Source: JBBQSF01 sp038214085 (GTDB lineage Bacteria > Bacteroidota > Bacteroidia > Bacteroidales > CG2-30-32-10). Taken from it: a DNA stretch of 51,554 nucleotides. The notes beneath the pieces were generated by a model. That model did no database searches, was not told the origin of the DNA, and saw only the letters and a program-made list of their open reading frames with translations. Location: assembly GCA_038214085.1 (NCBI GenBank), contig JBBQSF010000003.1:1-51554 (forward strand), in the 5' to 3' direction. Shown here one piece after another: positions 16,505 through 25,378 of this stretch; the first letter of the stretch is position 1; each line of letters starts with the position of its first letter. The position numbers and the translations under genes were made by a program.

Positions 16505-17062
16505 TTATTTTTTACTATCCTTTGTTGTTGTTTTTGTACCGGGTTTGTAACCAAGTTTTTCCAGCACGTCATCGCTCTTGTCAAGTTTGGCATTGGTGTA
16601 AAGCATTGTCAAGGAAGCAGACTTGTCGAAAATGATTCCGTAAGCACCTTCTGTAGCGAGTTCTTCAATTGCATTGTATATTTTATCCTGTATCGGTTTG
16701 ATTAATTCCTGGCGTTTCTTGTACAAATCGCCTTCTTTTCCAAACCTTTGTTTTTGCAATGCTTTTGCATCTTTTTCTTTGGCGGTAATGGCATTTTCCT
16801 TTTTAGTTTTCATGTCTTCAGGAAGTAAAACTGATTCAGTTTGGAATTTTTTATACAAACTGTCAATTTCTTTGAATTTTAATTCGATTTCTTTTTGCCA
16901 TTCAACGGACAGTTCATCGAGCTTGTCCTGAGCGGCTGCGTATTCTGGGATATTTTCCAAGATATAGTCCGAATCAACATACGCAAATTTAGTTTGACTT
17001 TTTACTGTACTCGTAAACGAAGCAAGTAAAACAATCATAACAACTAACATCATTTTTTTCAT
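16505..17062 (-). CDS. OmpH/Skp-family periplasmic chaperone (first copy)
   Basis: The protein has 185 residues with a signal peptide (1-22, ending VKSQ). The mature N-terminus TKFAYVDSDYILENIPEY is the classic OmpH opening, followed by a coiled coil (about 45-130) and the closing strands EGAYGIIFDKSASLTMLYTN. A Lys/Thr-rich tail ends the protein. It lies 63 bp downstream of bamA. Two OmpH genes after bamA is a common Bacteroidota arrangement. Confidence 0.9.
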   Translation of the reverse strand: MKKMMLVVMIVLLASFTSTVKSQTKFAYVDSDYILENIPEYAAAQDKLDELSVEWQKEIELKFKEIDSLYKKFQTESVLLPEDMKTKKENAITAKEKDAKALQKQRFGKEGDLYKKRQELIKPIQDKIYNAIEELATEGAYGIIFDKSASLTMLYTNAKLDKSDDVLEKLGYKPGTKTTTKDSKK

Positions 17063-17125
17063 AGTTATTTCCTCCTTTTTTTCTGATTCTTAATTTAATT
17101 TTTTTCAAAAGTAATTTACATTTTT

Positions 17126-19618
17126 TTAATCAATTGACTGGTTGATTGAAAAATGGAATTGGCCTTTGTTTGCACCAGGATTACCTGGTATCTCATCAAA
17201 TCCATAGCCCCAGTCGAGACCAAGTAAGCCAAACATTGGAAGATAAATTCTGACTCCTATACCTGCCGAACGTTTTACATCGAAAGGGTTGAAATTTTTG
17301 AATTTGCTCCAGGCATTACCAGCTTCTAAAAACCCTAGCGCATAAATTGTTGCCATTGGATTGAGTGAAACAGGATATCTTAATTCGAGCGTATATTTAT
17401 TAAAAACAGTACCACCAATGTAACCAGAGTTGTTTTTTGGTGTAAGTGTATTGTTTCCATAACCTCTTAATCCAATAATTTCACGGCCATCAAGAGCAAA
17501 ACCTGAGAGTCCGTCTCCACCTAAATAAAATCTTTCAAAGGGCGATAATCCAAGTTCGCGATTGTACAAACCAAGGAAACCAAATTTTAATCGGGTGTTG
17601 AGTACCAAATTCCCTGCCAATTTTGTAAACGATGATGTACTAAATTTCCATTTATGATATTCGAGCCATTTATATTTCTCTTTATCTGGAAGATTTGTAT
17701 AATCTTTTGAGGTAAAAAGTGAATATGGGGGTGTAAATTGCATGGATAATGACATTTCGGAACCACTTCGAGGGAAAATAGGAGCATCAATAGAGTTTCG
17801 CCCTAAAACAGCACTATAGTTCAAATTATTTGATTTGCCATCAGTAAATGTGAAAGAAGTAAAGTTGGTCATGTCATAAGTTTGGAAGCTGAGTCCTTGA
17901 TAGAGCGTAAAGTAATCATCAGGCCATTGAAGGCGTTTGCCAAGTTCAACCGAAACTCCATTAATAACAATAGCCTGGCGATCATTTTCTCCCTTTTTCA
18001 ACCCGTTGGTCTGAACAGAGTGATAAACAGAAACGCTCAATGAATTTGGCTTTTTTCCTCCGAGCCATGGTTCGGTGAATGATGCATTATAGGATTGGTA
18101 ATATGTTCCGTTTGACTGAGCGCGTATGCTTAGTTTTTGTCCATCACCAGAGGGTAAAGGAGTCCATGCACCTTTTTTGAAAAGGCTCCTGCCAGAAAAA
18201 TTATTAAACGACAATCCAAGCGTTCCAACAATTCTGCCTGCACCCCAGCCACCGGATAGTTCAACCTGATCGCTGGAGGCTTCTTCAACTACGTATTCAA
18301 TATCCACGGTTCCGTCGGCAGCATTTGGAATAGGATTCACAGATAGTTTCTCTGAATCGAAATATTTTAACTGTGCGAGTTCCCTCTGTGTGCGTATGAT
18401 ATCAGACCTGCTGAATAACTGACCGGGTTTAGTTCTGATTTCTCGAATAACCACATTGTCGTTTGTTTTTGTGTTTCCTGAAATGGTAACTTTGTTAATG
18501 GTTGCCTGTTTTCCTTCGTAAATACGTATTTCAAGATCAATAGAGTCGTTTTCTACGGCAATTTCTACAGGGGTAACAGAGAAGAAAAGATAGCCATCGT
18601 CGAGGTAAAGAGAGCTGATATCCCTGCTATCGAGGTTCATGTAAAGATTGGCATCAAGTACGCTCTGGTCAAAAATATCTCCCTTTTTTATACGTAGTAT
18701 TGAATTTAAATCAGATGCAGTATATTTGGTGTTTCCAACCCAGGTAATATTTCTAAAAAAATACTGGTTGCCCTGCTTAATATTAATTTCAATATTTACT
18801 GTTTTTTCATTGTACTTATAAACTGTATCCGAAATAATTTTTGCATCTCGGTATCCAAAAGTATTTAATTTTTCTATGAGTTTAATTTTGTCTTCATCAT
18901 AATCTTCATCGGTGTATTTTGAACTGGAGAAAACGCGGGAAAATTTCTTCTCCTTAGTATGTTTCATTGCTGATTTAAGTTTCTTGTCAGCAAGAGTAAT
19001 GTCGCCTTTAATAGTGATTTTGTTTATTTTAACTTTAGCATGTTTGTTTACATTAATGGTTAAAGTTACGCTGTTAGCAATTGATGTGTCTTTTTTCATA
19101 ACCACATCCGCCTCAGCAAAGAGAAAACCTTTGTCGATAAAATATTTTTTAATAGTGCTCTTTATTTTAATCAAAGTATTATCGGTAACCACATCACCAC
19201 GCGTAAGTTTAATTTCGTCGCGAAGTTTATCGGCTTCAGATTTTTTTACACCGGTAAAAGAAAATTTAGAAAGTTTTGGTCGTTCCTGAAAATATATATC
19301 AAGAAAGATCTGATCTCCTGTAATTTTTGTAGCATATATTTTTATATCTTCAAAAAGACCTTGTTTCCAAAGTTTTTCAATTGCTTTTGAAATATCGTCG
19401 CCAGGAACTTTTATTTTATCGCCAACAGCTAAACCCGAAAGGGAAATCAACACATTATTGTCGAGATATTGTACCCCGGAAGTTGTTATTCCGCCAATTT
19501 CATATTCAGTAGGGTTTGAATAACTAATTTTCGACAAATCGTCGGAAAGGTTTATCTGGGCAAAAGAAGGAAGAGATAAAACGGTAAGCAGAGCTATTCC
19601 TAAAAAAAAACTTTTCAT
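17126..19618 (-). CDS. bamA: Outer-membrane protein assembly factor BamA
   Basis: The protein has 830 residues with a signal peptide ending PSFAQ. POTRA domains fill about 45-430 (for example ITTSGVQYLDNNVLISLSGL, FSFTGVKKSEADKL, VTISGNTKTNDNVVIREIR with TKPGQLFSR, the last being the well-conserved fifth POTRA). The barrel follows, with GWGAGRIVGTLGLSFNNFSG, and the loop-6 type region near LGGDGLSGFALDGREIIGLRGYG. It inserts beta-barrel proteins into the outer membrane. The gene begins 3 bp after uppS, so the two are probably co-transcribed, and two Skp-like chaperone genes follow. Confidence 0.95.
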   Translation of the reverse strand: MKSFFLGIALLTVLSLPSFAQINLSDDLSKISYSNPTEYEIGGITTSGVQYLDNNVLISLSGLAVGDKIKVPGDDISKAIEKLWKQGLFEDIKIYATKITGDQIFLDIYFQERPKLSKFSFTGVKKSEADKLRDEIKLTRGDVVTDNTLIKIKSTIKKYFIDKGFLFAEADVVMKKDTSIANSVTLTINVNKHAKVKINKITIKGDITLADKKLKSAMKHTKEKKFSRVFSSSKYTDEDYDEDKIKLIEKLNTFGYRDAKIISDTVYKYNEKTVNIEINIKQGNQYFFRNITWVGNTKYTASDLNSILRIKKGDIFDQSVLDANLYMNLDSRDISSLYLDDGYLFFSVTPVEIAVENDSIDLEIRIYEGKQATINKVTISGNTKTNDNVVIREIRTKPGQLFSRSDIIRTQRELAQLKYFDSEKLSVNPIPNAADGTVDIEYVVEEASSDQVELSGGWGAGRIVGTLGLSFNNFSGRSLFKKGAWTPLPSGDGQKLSIRAQSNGTYYQSYNASFTEPWLGGKKPNSLSVSVYHSVQTNGLKKGENDRQAIVINGVSVELGKRLQWPDDYFTLYQGLSFQTYDMTNFTSFTFTDGKSNNLNYSAVLGRNSIDAPIFPRSGSEMSLSMQFTPPYSLFTSKDYTNLPDKEKYKWLEYHKWKFSTSSFTKLAGNLVLNTRLKFGFLGLYNRELGLSPFERFYLGGDGLSGFALDGREIIGLRGYGNNTLTPKNNSGYIGGTVFNKYTLELRYPVSLNPMATIYALGFLEAGNAWSKFKNFNPFDVKRSAGIGVRIYLPMFGLLGLDWGYGFDEIPGNPGANKGQFHFSINQSID

Positions 19619-19621
19619 TTA

Positions 19622-20368
19622 TTAACTTTTATTTATTTGTTCACTTGTTTTTCCAAACCTCCGTTCACGATGCTGAAAATCGATAATTGCTTCATACAAA
19701 TCTTCTTTTCTGAAATCGGGCCATAATTTTGGTGTAAAATACAATTCGGAATATGCAATCTGCCACAATAAAAAATTACTGATACGAAATTCCCCGCTTG
19801 TACGGATCAATAATTCGGGATCAGGGATATTTCCTGTTGTTAAATATGTCGAAAACATGTTCTGGTCAATTTTTTCAGGTGTAATTTCGCCTGATTTTAC
19901 TTTTTCTGCTATTTGTTTTGCTGCTTCAACAATTTCCCATTTTGAGCTGTAGCTTAAAGCTAAAACCAATGTCATTCGGGTGTTAGAGGCTGTTTTATCT
20001 ATTGATTCCATAAGCTCGTTGAAGCATTTTTTTGGTAAACTTTTCAGGTCACCGATAGCGAGCAAACGAATATTATTGTCGTTTAGTGTTTTGGTTTCTT
20101 TATTTATTGTTTTTACCAGCAATCGCATTAATGCATTTATCTCATATTTAGGGCGATTCCAGTTTTCGGTAGAAAAAGCGTAAAGGGTAAGAAATTTAAT
20201 TCCAAGTTCTGCGGCAGCTTCTGTTGTTTCCTTAACTGCAACTACACCATTTTGATGGCCAAAAATACGAGCATTTCCAAGCTTTTTAGCCCATCGACCA
20301 TTGCCGTCCATAATAATGGCAACATGTTCGGGTAATTTGTTAGTATTTATTTTTGCCTTAAGTTCCAT
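19622..20368 (-). CDS. uppS: Isoprenyl transferase (undecaprenyl-diphosphate synthase)
   Basis: The protein has 248 residues. Conserved cis-prenyltransferase motifs are HVAIIMDGNGRWAKKLG with the catalytic Asp21, FLTLYAFSTENWNRP, and RTSGEFRISNFLLWQIAYSE followed by FTPKLWPDF. It makes the C55 lipid carrier for peptidoglycan and surface polysaccharides from isopentenyl diphosphate. It leads the uppS-bamA-skp-skp group with a TATATTTG promoter box 12 bp before its start. Confidence 0.95.
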   Translation of the reverse strand: MELKAKINTNKLPEHVAIIMDGNGRWAKKLGNARIFGHQNGVVAVKETTEAAAELGIKFLTLYAFSTENWNRPKYEINALMRLLVKTINKETKTLNDNNIRLLAIGDLKSLPKKCFNELMESIDKTASNTRMTLVLALSYSSKWEIVEAAKQIAEKVKSGEITPEKIDQNMFSTYLTTGNIPDPELLIRTSGEFRISNFLLWQIAYSELYFTPKLWPDFRKEDLYEAIIDFQHRERRFGKTSEQINKS

Positions 20369-20379
20369 TTATTAGCATT

Positions 20380-20387
20380 CAAATATA
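20380..20387 (-). promoter_or_regulatory. Candidate -7 element for uppS-bamA-skp
   Basis: On the minus strand this reads TATATTTG, a full TAnnTTTG match 11 bp before the uppS ATG. No -33 box is evident, and the very short leader makes this tentative. Confidence 0.4.
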
Positions 20388-20438
20388 AAACCGCCACTAT
20401 AATATAATAATAATGGTCGGAAGTTGATACAGGTTCTG

Positions 20439-21296
20439 TTAGTCTTTTTTAAATTCACGGTATTTGCTGTGATTATTGTAGGCGGGGCATGAACCTTTTC
20501 CACCGGTTTTAAACTTAACAGTAATAAAAAGTCCTGCAAAAGAGTACCAGTCTTTCGTTGAAGAGTTTCCGCGTTGCAAGTCAGTATGGTTCACGCTTTC
20601 TCCCGGAGCAATAATTGTTTGGTCGGCTAGGGCAGCGGCATTCGCGCCATTTTCAGCAGCCAAAACAAGCGGGTCGGCATAAGTTGTGCTTACATCGTCG
20701 AGATAATCAGTTGTGCTTTTACGTAAACCCCATTCTGCTCCAAAACAAAATGCTTTGCCGATACTGTATTTTAATCCAATTCCAAAAGGAATAGCAACCT
20801 TTGTGAGTGAGTATGGCTTCCGGTCTGGGTACATTGATGTGCCTTGTCCTTCGGTTCCCAATGGCTGAAGATCGTAAGTTGTTCCGTTGTATTCTGCTTT
20901 AGGATTGAAAGAAAAAACGGACAGTCCTGCAAAAATATATGGTGTAAAATATTGTTTGTTGTCACCGGTTACAAAAGGAAGAAAATTCAGTTCAAGTTGT
21001 GATGAAATTTCAGTTAGCGGAGATTTGAAACTCAGATTTCTTTTTTCGTTGAACTTGGACTTTGAATCGCTTCCCTTAACAGAGCCTATAATTCCATCAA
21101 ATTTTAAGGCAAAACGCTGATTGATTATGTATCTGTAAATAATTCCTCCAGCTGGTTTTGGGAGAAAAAATTGTTTTGAGGGGTTCATGTCTCCAAGATA
21201 ATATGATGCACCAGCCATAATACCGATCTCGTTTCGCTGGGCATTGATTGTAAAAAATGATAACAGGATAATAACTAATGCACTGATTTTTTTCAT
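20439..21296 (-). CDS. DUF6089-family outer-membrane protein (second of two)
   Basis: The protein has 285 residues with a signal peptide ending FTINAQ. The mature protein opens RNEIGIMAGASYYLGDMNPS and has the alternating strands of an 8-stranded OmpA-like or OmpW-like barrel (PAGGIIYRYIINQRFALKFD, YIFAGLSVFSFNPKA). It closely resembles the protein encoded 9 bp upstream (shared GTEGQG, IPFGIGLKYSIGKAF and RKSTTDYLDDVSTTYADP phrases). The pair seems to have arisen by tandem duplication. The exact function is not known; association with envelope assembly genes is seen here. Confidence 0.85.
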   Translation of the reverse strand: MKKISALVIILLSFFTINAQRNEIGIMAGASYYLGDMNPSKQFFLPKPAGGIIYRYIINQRFALKFDGIIGSVKGSDSKSKFNEKRNLSFKSPLTEISSQLELNFLPFVTGDNKQYFTPYIFAGLSVFSFNPKAEYNGTTYDLQPLGTEGQGTSMYPDRKPYSLTKVAIPFGIGLKYSIGKAFCFGAEWGLRKSTTDYLDDVSTTYADPLVLAAENGANAAALADQTIIAPGESVNHTDLQRGNSSTKDWYSFAGLFITVKFKTGGKGSCPAYNNHSKYREFKKD

Positions 21297-21305
21297 AAGA
21301 ATAAC

Positions 21306-22232
21306 CTATCTGTACTTAGGTAACGTAAAAGCACCCTTTGGTATTTTGTAGTAAAAGGAAATAAAGGCAAACATATAGGAATCTTTGTCGCGTGGATCAC
21401 CTCGTTGTTGACCGGCAGCAGTTACATTTACAGGGTTTCCGTATTCTGGGGGTAATGAATAATTTGAAGGGTTAGCAAAATAAACAGCCATAGGCCCTTT
21501 TTCCTCCATTAACGCATTGGGATCAAAATAAGTTTTGCTTACATCATCAACATAATCGGTAAAAGTTTTCCGAATTCCATATTCAATGCCAACCGACCAC
21601 TCATTGTTGAGTGCGTATTTAAAACCCATTCCAAAAGGAATAACAACCTGAAAGTTTGAATATTTTTTTCGTGTTGGAACCATACCTTGCCCTTCGGTAC
21701 AAAGCGGACGAAGCGCATACCATTTCCCATCCAATTTGGACTTGGGGTTCATATATATTCCGCCAATTCCTGCAAAAAAGTATGTTTGAACATTGATGTA
21801 ACGCCATCCGCGAATACCCTGTAGGTTGTATATGTGTCCGGGTCTTTCTCTTCCAATAATATATTCAAACTGAGCGGAAAGCTCAAGAACAGGTGATCGA
21901 AAATTGATATTGCGATTGTTTCGGAAGGCTTCGGTTGTGAGTTTGTCATCGCCACCTACAAAAGCGTAAACGAGATTTCCTTTAATAGCGGTTTCCTTTG
22001 ATACTCGATAGCGGTAACCTAAAATAAAATCAGGACGAATTGATTTTGCGTCAAAATCCTTAATTCCATTGGTTCCAATCTGGTTTGCTCCGCCAAGTTC
22101 ACCTAAGAAGTTAGTAGCACCAGAGCCAAAGAAAAACTCTTTTCTTTTTCTGCGCCACAAAGTAGATTGAGCGCTCGAAAAGTCGATAAATAAAAGAATA
22201 AAAACAAAAGCCAATAAAAGTTTTCGTTTCAT
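21306..22232 (-). CDS. DUF6089-family outer-membrane protein (first of two)
   Basis: The protein has 308 residues with a signal peptide (1-21, ending FSSAQ). The body is a small barrel: KEFFFGSGATNFLGELGGAN, FILGYRYRVSKETAIKGNL, VQTYFFAGIGGIYMNPKSKL, and VVIPFGMGFKYALNNEWSVG. It shares motifs and length with the downstream paralogue. It has its own good promoter, so it and its paralogue form a two-gene unit behind nadK. Function unknown. Confidence 0.85.
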   Translation of the reverse strand: MKRKLLLAFVFILLFIDFSSAQSTLWRRKRKEFFFGSGATNFLGELGGANQIGTNGIKDFDAKSIRPDFILGYRYRVSKETAIKGNLVYAFVGGDDKLTTEAFRNNRNINFRSPVLELSAQFEYIIGRERPGHIYNLQGIRGWRYINVQTYFFAGIGGIYMNPKSKLDGKWYALRPLCTEGQGMVPTRKKYSNFQVVIPFGMGFKYALNNEWSVGIEYGIRKTFTDYVDDVSKTYFDPNALMEEKGPMAVYFANPSNYSLPPEYGNPVNVTAAGQQRGDPRDKDSYMFAFISFYYKIPKGAFTLPKYR

Positions 22233-22254
22233 GGTGCTTTATTATGTTAATCTG

Positions 22255-22285
22255 CAAAAATAATGTATTTTAAGGAAATTACAAA
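22255..22285 (-). promoter_or_regulatory. Promoter of the DUF6089 pair
   Basis: On the minus strand TTTG (22285-22282) is followed by 19 bp and TATTTTTG (22262-22255), an essentially perfect Bacteroidota promoter, 22 bp before the ATG. Confidence 0.75.
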
Positions 22286-22291
22286 TAATAA

Positions 22292-23173
22292 TCAATTTCT
22301 TTTATCCAGCCCCCACATCAGTTTATTTCTGATTGTTGAAAAGAATTTTTCATTTTCGAGGCGAACGAGATTGATAAAAAACTTTTCTTTTTTTATGATC
22401 AGTTCTATCGAATGATCAATTGATTGGGCACGGGAGTCAAGACCTACAAGATAATTTTCGCCACGACCGTCAACTTTGAGTTTTATTTCATAAGAGTCGG
22501 GGATAACTATAGGGCGTACAGTTAGATTATGAGAAGCTATGGGTGTGATGACAAAATTTTCTGATTCCGGAGTTATAATCGGACCGCCACAGCTCAGAGA
22601 GTAGGCAGTAGAACCAGTTGGTGTAGCAATTATTAATCCGTCGGCCCAGTATGAATTAAGGTATTGATTGTTAATGTATGTGTTAATGGTAATCATTGAT
22701 GAAGTATCTTTCTTGAGAACCGTAAGTTCATTCAATGCAAAATTTAATTCGCCAAAGAGATTGTTTTGTGTATTAAGACAAAGCAATGATCTTTTTTCGA
22801 GTTTGTATTTTCTTGCAACAACATCATCAATTGCCTGAAAAATGTCTTCTTTCGAAATGCTTGCCAAAAAACCGAGACGGCCAGTGTTTACACCTAAAAT
22901 AGGTATGCCAGAATTGCGTACAAAAGTTATGGTGTCTAAAAACGTTCCATCACCGCCAATGCTCAGAAAGAGATCTGTTCCGGCTTCTATAATTTCTTTG
23001 TGTGTCGAAAATGTTGCAATGTTGGAATTAAGGCGTACTTTCTGACCTAAAAAAGCATAAAAAGGCTCATAAATTAGAATACTGCTTTTAGCCAGTTCAA
23101 GTTTGGTAATCAATTGTTGTACATTTATTGCAAACGAGTCGGGGAAAGACTTTCCGTATAGTGCAATTTTCAT
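22292..23173 (-). CDS. nadK: NAD kinase
   Basis: The protein has 293 residues. The catalytic GGDGT motif is at 73-77 (LFLSIGGDGTFLDTI), followed by GIPILGVNTGRLGFLA. The NAD-binding region has LNELTVLKK and ATPTGSTAYSLSCGGPI. It phosphorylates NAD to NADP in the cytoplasm. It is third in a leftward group after a CBS-ACT protein and a POTRA/barrel protein; its ATG is 23 bp past the previous stop codon. Confidence 0.95.
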   Translation of the reverse strand: MKIALYGKSFPDSFAINVQQLITKLELAKSSILIYEPFYAFLGQKVRLNSNIATFSTHKEIIEAGTDLFLSIGGDGTFLDTITFVRNSGIPILGVNTGRLGFLASISKEDIFQAIDDVVARKYKLEKRSLLCLNTQNNLFGELNFALNELTVLKKDTSSMITINTYINNQYLNSYWADGLIIATPTGSTAYSLSCGGPIITPESENFVITPIASHNLTVRPIVIPDSYEIKLKVDGRGENYLVGLDSRAQSIDHSIELIIKKEKFFINLVRLENEKFFSTIRNKLMWGLDKRN

Positions 23174-23196
23174 TTTATTATTTTTTTACAAACTTA

Positions 23197-24612
23197 CTAA
23201 ATTGGTGCAACAAAATGCAAGAATATTCCTTTTTCCCCTTTTTTATTAATTGAAAAATCGGCACGGAAAACTTTGTCGTAGTATGTAACAAAATCAATTC
23301 CGATACCTGTTCCGTATAGCATCTGATCCACAAGTGCATCGTTTTTATTGATGCCATGTTTTTTTACATACCCAGCATCGGCATGAATGTTTACAAAAAG
23401 AGAGTAATAAAGTTTATTGAATTTTTTCAGAGGAATAAATTTGAAATGTTTTACACGGGTAGGGATAATTTCAAATTTAAGATTTGATTTAAAAATAGCG
23501 AAGTTTTGCCCATCAATAACGTAATACTCATAACCTCTGATATAATCTCCGCCAAATCCAAGACCTCTTTCAAAAAAATAGGGCTGTACCGCTGGAGTTG
23601 ACAATTTAAAGTTTGTACCTAAAGCAATATAAATTCTTTTTGTAAGTGGAAAATACTTGCGTATTGAACTGTGAACAAATAAAAAATCAATATTTTCATT
23701 TTTAAGCAAACCAAAGCCTGATTTTGAGATTTCAATATCCATATAATGTCCATTGAGTGGGTATTCCTTAAAATCGCGGTGATCGTTTTTCAGCAGGTAA
23801 TAAAAAGTAAAATAATCAACTGCTGTCCGTTTTGAAAAATCAGGATTCAAAACCAGCAAGGAGTCGGAGAAACGGTAGGAATTAAAATTGAGTTGAAAAG
23901 TGTGAGTGGTGTAAAAGTGTTTACGGTAAGTGATTTGGAATGTGGAATATGTATTTTCTTTAACATAATTTTCTTTATCCTTATAAAATTGCTGTTTGTT
24001 TTCAATGGTTGAAAATGCAACTTCGTGGTTTCCGGCAAATCCGGCTGAAAATCCAAGCCCTAATGTTTTTTTAAAGTTGATGTAAGGTATTTTATATGCA
24101 ATTCCGTAAGTTTGATCGTAACCCATAGCAACAATTGCCTTCAAACTTTCCTTACGACCTCTGAAATTTTCCTGAGTAAGAGAAAGGCCATAATTTGCAT
24201 GTGAAAAATCTTTGGTTTCCCACCAGGTATTAAAGTTCCTGTCCGATAACGAAAAAAATGGAGCAGGCCAGGTATACCATCGTTCTGCAACAACAATTGA
24301 AATTTTAACACCATTTTCTTCAACTAAAGTGTCAATGGTTACAAAATTAAAAAGTGAAGTATTTAATAAATTTTTGTTTGCTTTTTCAATCAGCGATGGA
24401 AATGCTGATTTTACAACGGTATCACCAACTGAAAAAGAAAGTTCCCTGAGAATGATATGGCTTTTTGTTTTTTTATTTCCAGTAATAGTAATATCCTGAA
24501 TAATCAGAGCGTTTTTAACAGCATGTTGCGAAAAAAGGAATGATGTTTTTGTTGATGTAATGAGAAGTACAAATAAAATCTTTAAGAATGAGTTACAGTG
24601 CAACCATTTCAT
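23197..24612 (-). CDS. Small POTRA plus beta-barrel outer-membrane protein (BamA/TamA superfamily)
   Basis: The protein has 471 residues. A signal peptide (ending FLFSQ) is followed by one recognisable POTRA domain (about 35-112; LIIQDITITGNKKTKSHIIL, then RELSFSVGDTVV and NLLNTSLFNFVTID). A 16-strand-type barrel (about 125-471) follows, including GLGFGGDYIRGYEYYVIDGQ, the place of the conserved loop-6 RGY motif of Omp85 proteins. One POTRA separates it from the full BamA encoded 4 kb downstream. Its start overlaps the stop codon of the CBS-ACT gene by 4 bp (ATGA), so the two are translationally coupled. It may assemble or secrete a subset of proteins or lipids, but the client is unknown. Confidence 0.85.
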   Translation of the reverse strand: MKWLHCNSFLKILFVLLITSTKTSFLFSQHAVKNALIIQDITITGNKKTKSHIILRELSFSVGDTVVKSAFPSLIEKANKNLLNTSLFNFVTIDTLVEENGVKISIVVAERWYTWPAPFFSLSDRNFNTWWETKDFSHANYGLSLTQENFRGRKESLKAIVAMGYDQTYGIAYKIPYINFKKTLGLGFSAGFAGNHEVAFSTIENKQQFYKDKENYVKENTYSTFQITYRKHFYTTHTFQLNFNSYRFSDSLLVLNPDFSKRTAVDYFTFYYLLKNDHRDFKEYPLNGHYMDIEISKSGFGLLKNENIDFLFVHSSIRKYFPLTKRIYIALGTNFKLSTPAVQPYFFERGLGFGGDYIRGYEYYVIDGQNFAIFKSNLKFEIIPTRVKHFKFIPLKKFNKLYYSLFVNIHADAGYVKKHGINKNDALVDQMLYGTGIGIDFVTYYDKVFRADFSINKKGEKGIFLHFVAPI

Positions 24613-25268
24613 AGTTTCAGGTAATTCATTAATGAATCAAATCTTTCCTTAAGTTCGTCGTTGTATTCTTCGCCGGAATGGCTTGCTGTAACATTGTAAT
24701 TATATCTGTTAAATGTTTGCAGCACAGGCCGGATATCCATTTTGTTCAGCTTCATAGTAACCTCAAGCTTGGTGGAGTCGGGGAAAGAAGTAAGGAAGAA
24801 ACTTAATATTTTTGCATCGTTTGATTCCACGATCTGCGCAATTTCGCTCAGTGAGTAATCGCTCTGATTTAATTCAATGGTAATTATCCCACCCGGATTT
24901 TCAACTGCTGTCATTTTGGAGAATTGCTGAATGAGGCTGCTGATTGTTATAGAACCAATATATTTTGACTTATTATCAAGTACTGGAAGCAGTGTTAATT
25001 TCTGTTCGGCAAATAATTTAATAACATCAAAAACATTTTGTGTCTGTTCGATATATTGGCGTGATACAGATAAAATATGATTTCCCACAGGTTCTTGGGG
25101 TGAGTTGAGGTCATAAATGTCGGACTGAGAAATAAGCCCTAGAAATTCTTCATTATTTACAATAGGCAAATGTGATACCTTGAATTCTTCCATGAGCGAA
25201 AGGGCTACCTGAGCAGTATCTGATGTTTTCAGAACAACAAAACTGGATGCGAGTTCTTTGGCTGTCAT
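24609..25268 (-). CDS. CBS-pair and ACT-like domain protein
   Basis: The protein has 219 residues and no signal peptide or membrane segment. Two CBS motifs fill about 1-125 (VALSLMEEFKVSHLPIVNNE, FLGLISQSDIYDL; VFDVIKLFAEQKLTLLPVLD, YIGSITISSLIQ). A C-terminal ACT-like domain follows (about 135-205; GGIITIELNQSDYSLSEIAQ). CBS pairs bind adenine nucleotides and ACT domains bind small metabolites, so this is probably a cytoplasmic sensor. It leads the operon with the POTRA protein and nadK and is divergent from pdxJ. Its effector is unknown. Confidence 0.85.
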   Translation of the reverse strand: MTAKELASSFVVLKTSDTAQVALSLMEEFKVSHLPIVNNEEFLGLISQSDIYDLNSPQEPVGNHILSVSRQYIEQTQNVFDVIKLFAEQKLTLLPVLDNKSKYIGSITISSLIQQFSKMTAVENPGGIITIELNQSDYSLSEIAQIVESNDAKILSFFLTSFPDSTKLEVTMKLNKMDIRPVLQTFNRYNYNVTASHSGEEYNDELKERFDSLMNYLKL

Positions 25269-25314
25269 TGATTATTTGCGTAAAATAAAGTTGTAAAATA
25301 AAATGTTATATCCA

Positions 25315-25322
25315 CAAAAATA
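25315..25322 (-). promoter_or_regulatory. Candidate -7 element for the CBS-POTRA-nadK operon
   Basis: On the minus strand this reads TATTTTTG (TAnnTTTG), 46 bp before the ATG. A TTTG lies upstream but only 13 bp away, so the -33 box is unclear. Confidence 0.4.
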
Positions 25323-25352
25323 AAACTTTTCGGAACAAACAGAGTATTTTTT

Positions 25353-25360
25353 TAGCTTTG
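25353..25360 (+). promoter_or_regulatory. -7 element of the pdxJ promoter
   Basis: TAGCTTTG matches TAnnTTTG and is followed by the pdxJ ATG 18 bp later. It overlaps the TTG at 25358 that would otherwise look like an upstream start codon, and so helps to fix the true start. Confidence 0.6.
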
Positions 25361-25378
25361 CATAATAAAATAGTTGTT

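Noticed and set aside
25358..25378. Upstream TTG start for pdxJ
   Set aside because: The codon lies inside the TAGCTTTG promoter box, and ATG 25379 gives the normal PdxJ N-terminus.
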